A program made the position numbers and the translations under genes. A DNA stretch of 64,000 nt, from the NCBI GenBank assembly GCA_020845575.1, contig JADLFL010000051.1, forward strand, positions 1 through 64,000, in the 5' to 3' direction. This DNA comes from Acidobacteriota bacterium (GTDB lineage Bacteria > Acidobacteriota > Vicinamibacteria > Vicinamibacterales > Vicinamibacteraceae). Of this stretch, positions 1-7,940 are shown one piece after another (the stretch's first letter is position 1; each line of letters begins with the position of its first letter). The notes under the pieces were generated by a model. It was not told the origin of the DNA. It saw only the letters and a list, made by a program, of their open reading frames with translations, and did not search any database.

Positions 1-479
<479 letters not shown>

Positions 480-498
480 GCGGAAGGCAACCGATTCG

Positions 499-912
499 AT
501 GGCCACCCAGCTCACGCTCAGCATCGTCACGCCCGAACGCGAACTCGTGCGCGTCCAGGTCGACGAGGTGGAGCTGCCCGGCACCGAAGGCTACTTCGGC
601 GTGCTGCCCGGACACACGCCGCTGCTCGCGACCCTCAGCGTCGGCCGCCTCACGTATCGCATCGGCCAGGACTGGCGCGTCGTCGCCGTCGAGGAAGGCC
701 TCGCGGAGGTCCTGCCCGATCGCGTGACCGTCCTTGCCGAGCTCGCGGAGCCGGCCGAAGACATCGATCTCCCTCGCGCCGAGGCCGCGCGCAAGCGCGC
801 CGAGGCGCGCCTCGCGGCCAAGGCCACCGACCTCGACTACCAGCGCGCGCAGCTCGCGCTCGAGAAGGCCATGCTGCGCGTCCAGGTGGCGTCTCGCACC
901 AGAGGCCGATGA
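499..912 (+). CDS. atpC: ATP synthase F1 subunit epsilon
   Basis: This 137-residue protein has the epsilon N-terminal beta-sandwich signature (LSIVTPERELV, then VELPGTEGYFGVLPGHTPLLATL) followed by a two-helix C-terminal domain rich in Ala, Arg and Glu (about residues 90-137). Epsilon sits in the central stalk and couples, or inhibits, rotation. Its length is normal for the family. ATG 499 lies 19 bp after atpD, so the two are cotranscribed. The next gene starts 53 bp downstream with no clear terminator between them. Confidence 0.95.
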   Translation: MATQLTLSIVTPERELVRVQVDEVELPGTEGYFGVLPGHTPLLATLSVGRLTYRIGQDWRVVAVEEGLAEVLPDRVTVLAELAEPAEDIDLPRAEAARKRAEARLAAKATDLDYQRAQLALEKAMLRVQVASRTRGR

Positions 913-965
913 TCCAGCGCGCGCGCCAGCCACTCGTGGGCGTCTGTCCGGGAGCCTGATCCGTC

Positions 966-1712
966 ATGCGCGTGCGCTGGGCGGCGACCACGCACCCGGG
1001 ACGTCGCCGGGCCTCCAACGAGGACGCCTTCTGCGCCCGACCCGACCTCGGCCTGTTCGTCGTCGCCGACGGCATGGGCGGGCACGTCGCCGGTGAAGTC
1101 GCCTCGAAGCTGGCCGTCGACACGATCGAGGCCGTCGTGGCCGCCGGCGACGCGAGCGCGCCCGCTTCGCGTCACCATTCATTGCCGGAGCGACGGCTGG
1201 AAGCCGCCTTCGAGCGCGCGAGCGTGGCCATCTGCCGGCGGACGGCCTGCAATCCGTCGCTGCGCGGCATGGCGACAACGGCCTCCGCGGTGCTCATCAC
1301 CGATGACGGTGCCGCCATCGGACACGTCGGCGACAGCCGCATCTACCTGTGGCGTGACTCGCTCCTGCAGCAACTGACGCACGATCACTCGTGGGTGGCC
1401 GAGCAGGTGTCGGCCGGTCTGCTCACGCCCGCCGCGGCGCGGCAACACCCGTGGCGCAACGTCGTCACGCGCGCCCTGTCGGCATCCGATCCGCCGGAAG
1501 TCGAACTGTCGCCGCTCACCCTGCAACCGGGCGATCGCCTGCTCATCTCCTCCGATGGCCTCCACGGCGTGATCGCCGACGATCGCGTGTCGGCGGCGCT
1601 GGCGTCCACCGAGGGTCTCGATCACGCCTGCCAGACGCTCATCGAGGAAGCCAACGCCGCCGGCGGTCCCGACAACATCACGACGCTGATGCTGGAGATC
1701 GATGTTCCATAA
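966..1712 (+). CDS. PP2C-family serine/threonine protein phosphatase
   Basis: The 248-residue protein contains the metal-binding motifs of bacterial PP2C phosphatases: N-E-D near residues 18-20, DGMGGH at 35-40, GHVGDSRIYL, SDGLHGV and GGPDNIT near the C terminus. Such enzymes remove phosphate from Ser/Thr residues placed by Hanks-type kinases, using two Mn/Mg ions in the cytoplasm. There is no membrane segment. Its last 11 bp overlap the start of the following ABC permease gene, which suggests translational coupling. No partner kinase lies nearby. The fold assignment is firm; the substrate is unknown. Confidence 0.93.
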   Translation: MRVRWAATTHPGRRRASNEDAFCARPDLGLFVVADGMGGHVAGEVASKLAVDTIEAVVAAGDASAPASRHHSLPERRLEAAFERASVAICRRTACNPSLRGMATTASAVLITDDGAAIGHVGDSRIYLWRDSLLQQLTHDHSWVAEQVSAGLLTPAAARQHPWRNVVTRALSASDPPEVELSPLTLQPGDRLLISSDGLHGVIADDRVSAALASTEGLDHACQTLIEEANAAGGPDNITTLMLEIDVP

Positions 1713-2499
1713 CCTTCGACAGCTCGTGCGATATCGCGCGCTGATCCAGAGCCTCGTCACGCGCGAGCTCAAGGCGCGCTATCGCGGCAGCGTCCTCGGC
1801 TTCTTCTGGTCCTTCATCAACCCGCTGCTGCTGCTGGTGGTGTACTCGTTCGTGTTCACGGTGGTGCTGCCCGGCACGCACCCGCCCGAGATCGAGCCGT
1901 ACGCGCTGTTCCTCTTCTGTGGCCTCCTGCCGTGGACGTGGTTCTCCTCGTCGCTCACAGAGGCGTCAAACAGCCTCATGGCCGGCGGCAACCTGATCAA
2001 GAAAGTGCTCTTTCCGGCCGAAATCCTGCCGATCGTGGCGGTGCTGGCCAACATGATGCACTTCTTCTTCGGCCTGCCGATCCTCGTCGGGTTCCTCGTC
2101 TGGTTCAGGCCCACCATCACCGTCACCGAGATCCTCTGGTTCCCCATCGTCGTCGCGGTGCAGTTGCTGTTCACGCTCGGGCTCGGGCTGATCCTCGCCG
2201 CACTCACCGTGCACTTCAGGGACATCAAGGACATCCTGAGCAACATGCTCACGCTGTGGTTCTTCGCCACGCCGATCCTCTATCCGATGCACCTGGCGCC
2301 AGGCACGATCAGCAAGGCGTTCCTCAACGCGAACCCGTTCACCCACTTCGCCGTGTCGTATCAGGAGATCCTCTTCTACGAAGGTCCGTTCGGGCACTGG
2401 AAGTGGATCCTCGCCATGGCCGCGGGATCCGCGCTGCTGTTCCTCGTCGGCTATTTCCTGTTCGATCGCCTGCGCGACTCGTTCGCCGAGGAGGTGTGA
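1702..2499 (+). CDS. ABC-2 type permease for polysaccharide export (Wzm-like)
   Basis: This 265-residue integral membrane protein has about six hydrophobic segments and the family-typical N terminus (LVTRELKARYRGSVLGFFWSFINP). That motif is characteristic of Wzm/KpsM/TagG permeases that move lipid-linked polysaccharide across the inner membrane. It starts inside the end of the phosphatase gene, and the ATPase gene begins 5 bp after its stop, so the pair forms one transporter. The C-terminal Wzt domain of the partner indicates that a modified O-antigen-like glycan is the likely cargo. Confidence 0.93.
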   Translation: MFHNLRQLVRYRALIQSLVTRELKARYRGSVLGFFWSFINPLLLLVVYSFVFTVVLPGTHPPEIEPYALFLFCGLLPWTWFSSSLTEASNSLMAGGNLIKKVLFPAEILPIVAVLANMMHFFFGLPILVGFLVWFRPTITVTEILWFPIVVAVQLLFTLGLGLILAALTVHFRDIKDILSNMLTLWFFATPILYPMHLAPGTISKAFLNANPFTHFAVSYQEILFYEGPFGHWKWILAMAAGSALLFLVGYFLFDRLRDSFAEEV

Positions 2500-2504
2500 T
2501 CGCG

Positions 2505-3899
2505 ATGTCGTCGCCCCCGCTCGCCATCCACGCCGATCGCGTCACGAAGATCTATCGCCGCTTCGCGCACAAGCGGCAGTTCGCCACGCTCAAGAGCGCG
2601 ATCCTCTCCGGCAGTCTCGTGCGGGATCTGCGCCCTGACGAAACCTTTCTCGCGCTCGACGATGTGTCGTTCGACGTGCGGGCGGGTCGCACGTACGGCA
2701 TCATCGGGCGCAACGGCAGCGGCAAGAGCACGATGCTCAAGTGCGTGGCGGGCATCTCGAAGCCGACGTACGGCACCGTCACCGTCAACGGCCGCATCTC
2801 CGCGCTCATCGAGCTCGGAGCGGGGTTCCACCCCGAGATCTCGGGCCGCGAGAACATCTTCATCAACGGCATCATGCTCGGGCTGTCGAAGGCGGAGATC
2901 GAGCGCCGCTTCGACGAGATCGTCGAGTTCGCCGAGCTCGCGCCGTTCATCGACGCGCCGGTGAAGACGTACTCCTCCGGCATGTACATGCGCCTCGGGT
3001 TCGCCGTCGCGGTCCACGTCGATCCTGACGTGCTGCTCGTCGACGAGGTGCTCGCGGTGGGCGACGAAGGCTTCGCGCACAAGTGCCTCGACAAGTTCGC
3101 GGAGTTCCGGCGTCGCGGCAAGACGATCCTGCTCGTCACGCACTCGCTCGGTCTGGTGGAGCGCTTCTGCGACGAAGCGCTGTGGCTCGACAAGGGCAAG
3201 GTGCGCGCGGTCGGCCTCCCGAAGCGCGTGATCGACGCCTACGTCACCGAAGTGGAGGAGAGCGAGGAAGCCTTTCTCGCGGCCGAAGACGCGCGCAATC
3301 GCCAGCGCGTGGATCTCGGCGCCGGCAGCTCGGTGCCCGCTCCGCACGACGGGACGCAGGAGGATGGCGTCACGGCCGGGAACGTGGAAGCACCAGCTGA
3401 CATGTTCAAGGCGGAGGCGGGCCGCTGGGGATCGGGCGACGTGGAGATCACGAAGGTCGATCTCGTGGGCCCCGACGGCACGCCCGGCCACGTGTTCCAC
3501 TCCGGCGATCCGATGACCATCCGCCTGCAGCTGCACGCGAAGGCGCCCGTGAAGGACTTCGTGTTCGGCATCGGGCTCTTCAACGCCGACGGCGTGTGCA
3601 TCTACGGCACCAACACGAACATCGAGGAGATGGTGGCGCAGGAGCTGTCTGGCGACGGCGAAGTGGGCTTCGTGATCGAGACGCTCGCGCTCACCGAAGG
3701 CACCTACAAGCTCGATCTCGCCGTCCACAAGCTCGATGGCTTCCCGTACGACTACCACCGGCAGCTCTACACGTTCCGCGTGAAGTCGCCCATCAAGGAC
3801 GTCGGCTTCTTCCGTCCCGTGCACTCGTGGACGTTCAGCCCGTCGGTGCGCGTGAAGACGCTCGAAGGCCCAGAGGGCTGGCGCGCGCACCAGGCGTAG
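2505..3899 (+). CDS. ABC transporter ATPase with carbohydrate-binding C-terminal domain (Wzt-like)
   Basis: Starting at ATG 2505 gives 464 residues. An open frame continues upstream only inside the permease gene, so this start is preferred. The ATPase domain shows a Walker A motif GRNGSGKST at about residues 68-76, a YSSGM signature region and Walker B VLLVDEVLAVGD. After about residue 300 comes a beta-rich domain ending near FSPSVRVKTLEG, which matches the Wzt C-terminal glycan-recognition domain. In E. coli O8/O9a this domain selects the terminal sugar modification that stops polymer growth. It pairs with the permease upstream. Confidence 0.93.
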   Translation: MSSPPLAIHADRVTKIYRRFAHKRQFATLKSAILSGSLVRDLRPDETFLALDDVSFDVRAGRTYGIIGRNGSGKSTMLKCVAGISKPTYGTVTVNGRISALIELGAGFHPEISGRENIFINGIMLGLSKAEIERRFDEIVEFAELAPFIDAPVKTYSSGMYMRLGFAVAVHVDPDVLLVDEVLAVGDEGFAHKCLDKFAEFRRRGKTILLVTHSLGLVERFCDEALWLDKGKVRAVGLPKRVIDAYVTEVEESEEAFLAAEDARNRQRVDLGAGSSVPAPHDGTQEDGVTAGNVEAPADMFKAEAGRWGSGDVEITKVDLVGPDGTPGHVFHSGDPMTIRLQLHAKAPVKDFVFGIGLFNADGVCIYGTNTNIEEMVAQELSGDGEVGFVIETLALTEGTYKLDLAVHKLDGFPYDYHRQLYTFRVKSPIKDVGFFRPVHSWTFSPSVRVKTLEGPEGWRAHQA

Positions 3900-3907
3900 G
3901 AACGGCG

Positions 3908-4393
3908 ATGAGAGACGAGGCCGGGCGGGCGCGGGTCGTGACGCGCGAGGCGTGCGTGGCGCAGGCACGCGCGTGGCAGGCCGCGGGACGGACCGTCGTG
4001 TTCACCAACGGCGTGTTCGACATCCTCCACCCCGGCCACGTGCGCTACCTCGCCGCAGCGCGCGACGAAGGCGATCACCTCATCGTCGCCGTCAACACCG
4101 ACGACACGGTCAGGGCCGCCAAGGGCCCCGATCGTCCCGTGCACCCCGCCGCCGAGCGAGCCGAGTTGGTCGCGGGGTTGAAGGTGGTGGACCTGGTGAC
4201 CATCTTCCCCGAACCCACGCCCGCCGCGCTCATCGACGCGGTGCAGCCGGACGTCCTGGCGAAGGGCGCGGACTGGCCGCTGGATCAGATCGTCGGTCGA
4301 GAGACAGTCCAGGCCCGCGGCGGCCGCGTCGTTCGCATTCCCACCGAAGTGGGCCATTCCACGACAGGGCTCATCGCCAGGGCCAGACGCTGA
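3908..4393 (+). CDS. rfaE2: HldE/RfaE domain II-type nucleotidyltransferase
   Basis: The 161-residue cytidylyltransferase-fold protein carries the nucleotide-binding motif [17 protein letters not shown] (HxGH) and the family-typical segments [10 protein letters not shown] and [15 protein letters not shown]. It corresponds to the adenylyltransferase half of HldE, which makes ADP-glycero-manno-heptose for the lipopolysaccharide inner core, as a separate protein without the kinase domain. ATG 3908 follows the Wzt stop by 8 bp, so it is probably in the same operon. A glycerol-3-phosphate cytidylyltransferase is the main alternative, but the C-terminal motifs favour RfaE2. Confidence 0.88.
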   Translation: MRDEAGRARVVTREACVAQARAWQAAGRTVVFTNGVFDILHPGHVRYLAAARDEGDHLIVAVNTDDTVRAAKGPDRPVHPAAERAELVAGLKVVDLVTIFPEPTPAALIDAVQPDVLAKGADWPLDQIVGRETVQARGGRVVRIPTEVGHSTTGLIARARR

Positions 4394-4395
4394 GT

Positions 4396-4427
4396 GCGCG
4401 GGTCCTGTCGCCGGACAGCCCCACCCG
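4396..4427 (+). repeat. 32-bp interspersed palindromic repeat, copy A
   Basis: Directly after rfaE2 lies a 32-bp unit whose core is CTGTC-GCCG-GACAG. An exact 32/32 inverted copy occurs at 7807-7838. The stem-loop core and the intergenic position after a gene end suggest a REP-type element. The rest of the 166-bp gap up to 4559 shows no gene. Confidence 0.8.
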
Positions 4428-4547
4428 TCCTCGGCGCGAACAGCCCTCGTACGGGAGACGCGCCTGCGCGCGGGCGGGGCGGCCCCGTCCGGCGCCACCC
4501 GCGCCCATGGCAGTCCTGAGCGCCCGGGTTCCTGCCTCGTACCGTTG

Positions 4548-4553
4548 TATTCT
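4548..4553 (+). promoter_or_regulatory. -10 element of a probable leaderless promoter
   Basis: TATTCT lies six bases before the GTG start codon at 4560. A sigma-70 start point about seven bases after a -10 box would fall on the first base of that codon. This implies a leaderless or nearly leaderless mRNA, consistent with the absence of a Shine-Dalgarno sequence. No convincing -35 box was seen. Confidence 0.45.
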
Positions 4554-4559
4554 CGCGGC

Positions 4560-5222
4560 GTGTCGGATTCGCGCTCGCCGCTTGCGTTGGTGTTGACGAC
4601 CCGGAGTGGGCCAGGGGTGTTGCACGCGGTGACGGGCATCATCGCGTCGCACCGGGGCGACATCACGTCAGTCAGCATCATGGAGCACGGGGCCGACGTG
4701 ACGCGGTTGATGCTGGAGGTGGAGACGGCCGACGCGTCGGCGTTGCTGGCCGATCTCGATACGTCCGACGTCGTGCGGGCGATCGAGCGCGTGGCGTCGT
4801 TCCAGCACGTGTTCGGCAAGCGCGTGATCATCATGGGCGGCGGCGCGCAGGTGGGCCAGGTCGCCATCGGTGCGATCTCGGAAGCCGACCGGCACAACAT
4901 CCGCGGCGAGAAGATCTCGGTCGATACGATCCCGCTGGTCGGCGAGCAACCGCTGGCCGAAGCCGTGCGCGCCGTGGTGCGCCTGCCGCGCGCGCGCGTG
5001 CTGGTGCTGGCGGGCGCCCTGATGGGCGGCGAGATCGAGCAGGCCGTGCGCGAGGTACGCGCGGGCGGCCTGATCGTGATCAGCCTGAACATGGCCGGCA
5101 GCGTGCCGGAGGCGAGCGATCTCGTGGTGACCGATCCCGTGCAGGCGGGCGTGATGGCGGTGATGGCCATCGCCGAGACGGCACGGTTCTCGATCGATCG
5201 GCTGAAGAAGCGCGAGTTCTAG
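4560..5222 (+). CDS. ACT domain protein with DUF5612-type C-terminal domain
   Basis: GTG 4560 gives 220 residues. The frame also contains TTG 4545, but the -10 box between them argues for 4560. Residues 1-75 form an ACT-type ligand-binding domain ([39 protein letters not shown]). The rest ([29 protein letters not shown], then a P-loop-free alpha/beta fold with [17 protein letters not shown]) resembles the DUF5612 proteins known mainly from methanogens. ACT domains usually sense amino acids, but the role here is unknown. The gene end is partly duplicated: an 18-bp unit ending in the stop region repeats just downstream (about 5210-5242). Confidence 0.75.
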   Translation: MSDSRSPLALVLTTRSGPGVLHAVTGIIASHRGDITSVSIMEHGADVTRLMLEVETADASALLADLDTSDVVRAIERVASFQHVFGKRVIIMGGGAQVGQVAIGAISEADRHNIRGEKISVDTIPLVGEQPLAEAVRAVVRLPRARVLVLAGALMGGEIEQAVREVRAGGLIVISLNMAGSVPEASDLVVTDPVQAGVMAVMAIAETARFSIDRLKKREF

Positions 5223-5254
5223 ACGAAGCGCGAGTTCCAGACAAGGGGAGGCGT

Positions 5255-6496
5255 GTGGACAGACGACGATGGTTGAAGAATGCGGGGATGCTGGCGGGGG
5301 CCGTGACGACGGGGGCGTGTGCACAGGAGGCGCCGTCAGGTGGCGATGCCGCGAAGACGCAGGCTGCTGCTTCAGCCGAGTCCGCAACGCCTGACGCGTC
5401 GTTGAAGCTGGTGGACTACCAGCCGAAGAGCATGCTGCACGTGCCAGCCACGGTGGTCGAGAAGGCCGCGTTCCCCGTGATCGACATGCACACGCACCTG
5501 GCCGTGCGCACGCCCTCGTCCACCGAGCGGCAGCTGCGGCGTGTGGCACCGCCGGAAGACATCCTGAAGGTGATGGATGCCCGCAACATCCGCACGATGG
5601 TCAACCTCACGGGCGGGCAGGGCGAGCGTCTCGCCGCGGCGATCGCGGGGCTGGACAGCGCGCACCCCGGCAGGTTCCTGACGTTCACCGAGCCGACGTG
5701 GGCCGAAGCGCAGCGCGCCGACTACGCCACGTGGCAGGCCGATCAACTGTCTGTCGCGAAGGCCGCCGGCGCGCAGGGCGTGAAGGTGCTCAAGACGCTC
5801 GGCCTCTTCCTGCGCGACAAGGACGCGTCGGGCAAGGACGGCGCGCTCGTGCGCGTGGACGACCCGCGGTTCGACCCGATGTGGGAAGCGGCGGGCGCGC
5901 TCGGCCTGCCCGTCGCGATCCACGTCGGCGATCCCGAAGCGTTCTTCCTGCCGACCGATCGCTTCAACGAGCGCTACGAGGAGCTCGCCAATCACCCGGA
6001 CTGGTCGTTCCACGGCCGCGACTTCCCGTCGTTCACGGCCGTCCTCGAGGCGCGCGATCGCGTGTTCGCCCGGCATCCGAAGACCACCTTCGTGGCGTTG
6101 CACGTCGGCCACTGGGCAGAGAACCTCCCGGCCGTCGGCGCGATGCTCGACAGGTTCCCGAACGTCCACATCGAGATCGGCGCGCGCATCGGCGAGCTCG
6201 GCCGCCAGCCGCGCCAGTCGCGCCGCTTCTTCGACAAGTACCAGGACCGCATCATGTTCGGGACCGACGCGATCCCGAACGGCACCGAGACGCCGCAGCA
6301 GGTGTTCGGCCTCGACCTGTACCAGATCTATTACCGGTTCCTGCAGACCGAGGACGAGTACTTCGACTACGCACCCGCCCCCGTACCGCCGCAGGGACGC
6401 TGGCAGATCTACGGCCTCGGCCTCCCCGAGGCGATCCTGAAGAAGGTGTACCTGGACAACGCCCTCCGCGCGCTGCCGGCACACCAGGCGCCGTAA
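5255..6496 (+). CDS. Tat-exported amidohydrolase family protein
   Basis: GTG 5255 is preceded by a strong Shine-Dalgarno sequence (AGGGGAGG). The 413-residue protein begins with a twin-arginine signal (DRRRWLKNAGMLAGAVTTGA, then C-A), so it is probably exported folded and may be lipid-anchored at that cysteine. The mature part has the amidohydrolase_2 TIM-barrel features: VIDMHTHL near residue 75, a central HVGD/HVGH pair, and FGTDA near the C terminus, which supply metal ligands. The family includes decarboxylases and hydrolases. The substrate cannot be told from sequence. Confidence 0.85.
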   Translation: MDRRRWLKNAGMLAGAVTTGACAQEAPSGGDAAKTQAAASAESATPDASLKLVDYQPKSMLHVPATVVEKAAFPVIDMHTHLAVRTPSSTERQLRRVAPPEDILKVMDARNIRTMVNLTGGQGERLAAAIAGLDSAHPGRFLTFTEPTWAEAQRADYATWQADQLSVAKAAGAQGVKVLKTLGLFLRDKDASGKDGALVRVDDPRFDPMWEAAGALGLPVAIHVGDPEAFFLPTDRFNERYEELANHPDWSFHGRDFPSFTAVLEARDRVFARHPKTTFVALHVGHWAENLPAVGAMLDRFPNVHIEIGARIGELGRQPRQSRRFFDKYQDRIMFGTDAIPNGTETPQQVFGLDLYQIYYRFLQTEDEYFDYAPAPVPPQGRWQIYGLGLPEAILKKVYLDNALRALPAHQAP

Positions 6497-6499
6497 CCG

Positions 6500-6739
6500 T
6501 CAGGCCGGCGTCCTGCGCGTCCGCGGCCGTGCCGCCGCGGCGCGTGGCGGGGCTGTCGGGCCGTGAGGCGCTGCGGCCTTGGCCGTACGCGGCGCACGCG
6601 GTGCCGCGGCCTTCTTGCGGGGGCGTGTCCCGGTCGGGCCGGGCGGGACCGCCGGCGCAACGGTGGGGGTCGGTGTCACCCGGGCCGTGTCGATCGCCTC
6701 GGGGACGTACATGTCGAATGAGTCGAGCCAGACAAGCAT
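6500..6739 (-). CDS. Small protein with Ala/Pro/Lys-rich tail, function unknown
   Basis: On the minus strand an AAGGAGAGG ribosome-binding site lies 6 bp before ATG 6739, which gives a 79-residue protein. The first 20 residues (MLVWLDSFDMYVPEAIDTAR) look folded or partner-binding. The remainder is low-complexity, basic and rich in Ala, Pro, Arg and Lys, like a disordered nucleic-acid-binding tail. It ends 3 bp from the convergent amidohydrolase gene. I do not recognise the family. The good ribosome-binding site is the main reason to call it. Confidence 0.5.
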   Translation of the reverse strand: MLVWLDSFDMYVPEAIDTARVTPTPTVAPAVPPGPTGTRPRKKAAAPRAPRTAKAAAPHGPTAPPRAAAARPRTRRTPA

Positions 6740-6859
6740 GTCTGCCTCTCCTTGCATGCGCCGTTCCGCCCCGATCGACGAAATACCCGGCCTGACGACG
6801 CCGGTTGGCGCGTCAGGCGCGCTCTGATGAGTAGCTCGTGCACACGGGGGAGTAGCGCC

Positions 6860-7735
6860 TCACAATCCTCCTGCGCCGAGGGCGGCGGCGAAGGCTCGGA
6901 GTTTCGCCTGGACGCGGGCCATGCGTTCCGGGCCCAGCCGCAGCAGGTGACGCTCGGCGAGCGTGAGCTCCTCGAGCGTTGGGTCCACGTACACGTAGCT
7001 GATCCCCTTGCCCTGACGCACGGCCGCCCCGGTCGGCGGGAGCGGCGTCCTGACGAGGCGCGTCAGCGCGCGAGTCATGGCCTCGTCCAACGTCGTGCCC
7101 GTGCCGAGCTCGGCGTGTGCCTCTTCGAGTCGCGGCTTGATCTGGCCGTAGATGCGCGCGAGGCGATCGGGATCGAGATCGGCGACGAGCGCAACAAGGC
7201 CGTCGTAGCGCGCGTAGCTCGCGGGATCGATGGCGTACGCCGTCCCGCGTTGACGGACGGCGAACGCACCTTTCGGGGCGATGGCCCGCACCTGGCTCGC
7301 CGGTGAATCGCCTCTCGCGACGGCATCGACGCTGACCACGAAGCGCCGGATCAGATCGTCGCTCGCCAGCAGCGACGCGAGCTCCGGACGCGCGGACAAG
7401 GCGGCCAGCAGCGGCCGCAGGTACGCATCGAGGCCGTCGATCGGTGGCAGGGCCGGGTCCGGGTCGCCGATGCCGAGCCCGGTTCTGAGCGTCTCCACGG
7501 TCGCCATGCCGGGCGCCGCACGACTCTCGGCCACGGGCGTCCGTTCAACCGTGGGCTGCGAATCGGGCGAGCGCAGCACGAACCGCCACACGAGAAGCCC
7601 CACGACCACGAGCAGCACCGCCAGCCCGATCCACGGCAATCGAGTCTTCGGCTCCTGGTATGCCGGCACAGGCTCCGCCTGCGACCCGCCCGCCTCATCG
7701 TCTACCGCACGCAGTCTGTCGATCTCCTCGTCCAT
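6860..7735 (-). CDS. DUF3014 domain protein, single-pass membrane
   Basis: ATG 7735 is chosen because a GGGAGGAG ribosome-binding site precedes it; the open frame extends 12 codons further upstream without support. The 291-residue protein has an acidic cytoplasmic N terminus, one membrane segment (LPWIGLAVLLVVVGLLVWRF, about residues 33-52) and a periplasmic domain of about 200 residues containing the DUF3014 hallmarks (LPPIDGLDAYLRPLLAAL, VVSVDAVARG). Its function in the family is unknown. It stands alone, divergent from mfd. Confidence 0.82.
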   Translation of the reverse strand: MDEEIDRLRAVDDEAGGSQAEPVPAYQEPKTRLPWIGLAVLLVVVGLLVWRFVLRSPDSQPTVERTPVAESRAAPGMATVETLRTGLGIGDPDPALPPIDGLDAYLRPLLAALSARPELASLLASDDLIRRFVVSVDAVARGDSPASQVRAIAPKGAFAVRQRGTAYAIDPASYARYDGLVALVADLDPDRLARIYGQIKPRLEEAHAELGTGTTLDEAMTRALTRLVRTPLPPTGAAVRQGKGISYVYVDPTLEELTLAERHLLRLGPERMARVQAKLRAFAAALGAGGL

Positions 7736-7806
7736 GGGCGCTCCTCCCCCCTTCTGACTCCAGTGAGCCACACGTAGTCGCCGTACTCATCCGGCAGGTC
7801 CGGGCG

Positions 7807-7838
7807 CGGGTGGGGCTGTCCGGCGACAGGACCCGCGC
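7807..7838 (-). repeat. 32-bp interspersed palindromic repeat, copy B
   Basis: This is the exact reverse complement of 4396-4427, with the same CTGTC/GACAG stem. It lies in the 205-bp divergent gap between the DUF3014 gene and mfd. Confidence 0.8.
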
Positions 7839-7874
7839 CCCATTCGGAGGGTTGCTCCTCCGCCTCCTTCCTGC

Positions 7875-7895
7875 CCGCCGGATGAAATCCGGCGG
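7875..7895. repeat. 21-bp palindromic repeat, copy 1
   Basis: Arms CCGCCGGAT and ATCCGGCGG flank a GAA loop. An identical unit sits at 35374-35394. It is followed at 7898-7915 by another short perfect hairpin (ACGCCTT/AAGGCGT). Confidence 0.8.
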
Positions 7896-7914
7896 CTACG
7901 CCTTCGGGAAGGCG

Positions 7915-7920
7915 TATTCT
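7915..7920 (+). promoter_or_regulatory. Possible -10 element for mfd
   Basis: TATTCT lies 20 bp before the mfd ATG at 7941, just after the palindromic repeats. It resembles the -10 at 4548-4553. No clear -35 box was found, so support is limited. Confidence 0.35.
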
Positions 7921-7940
7921 GAAGAGTCTGCTCGCGGCCG

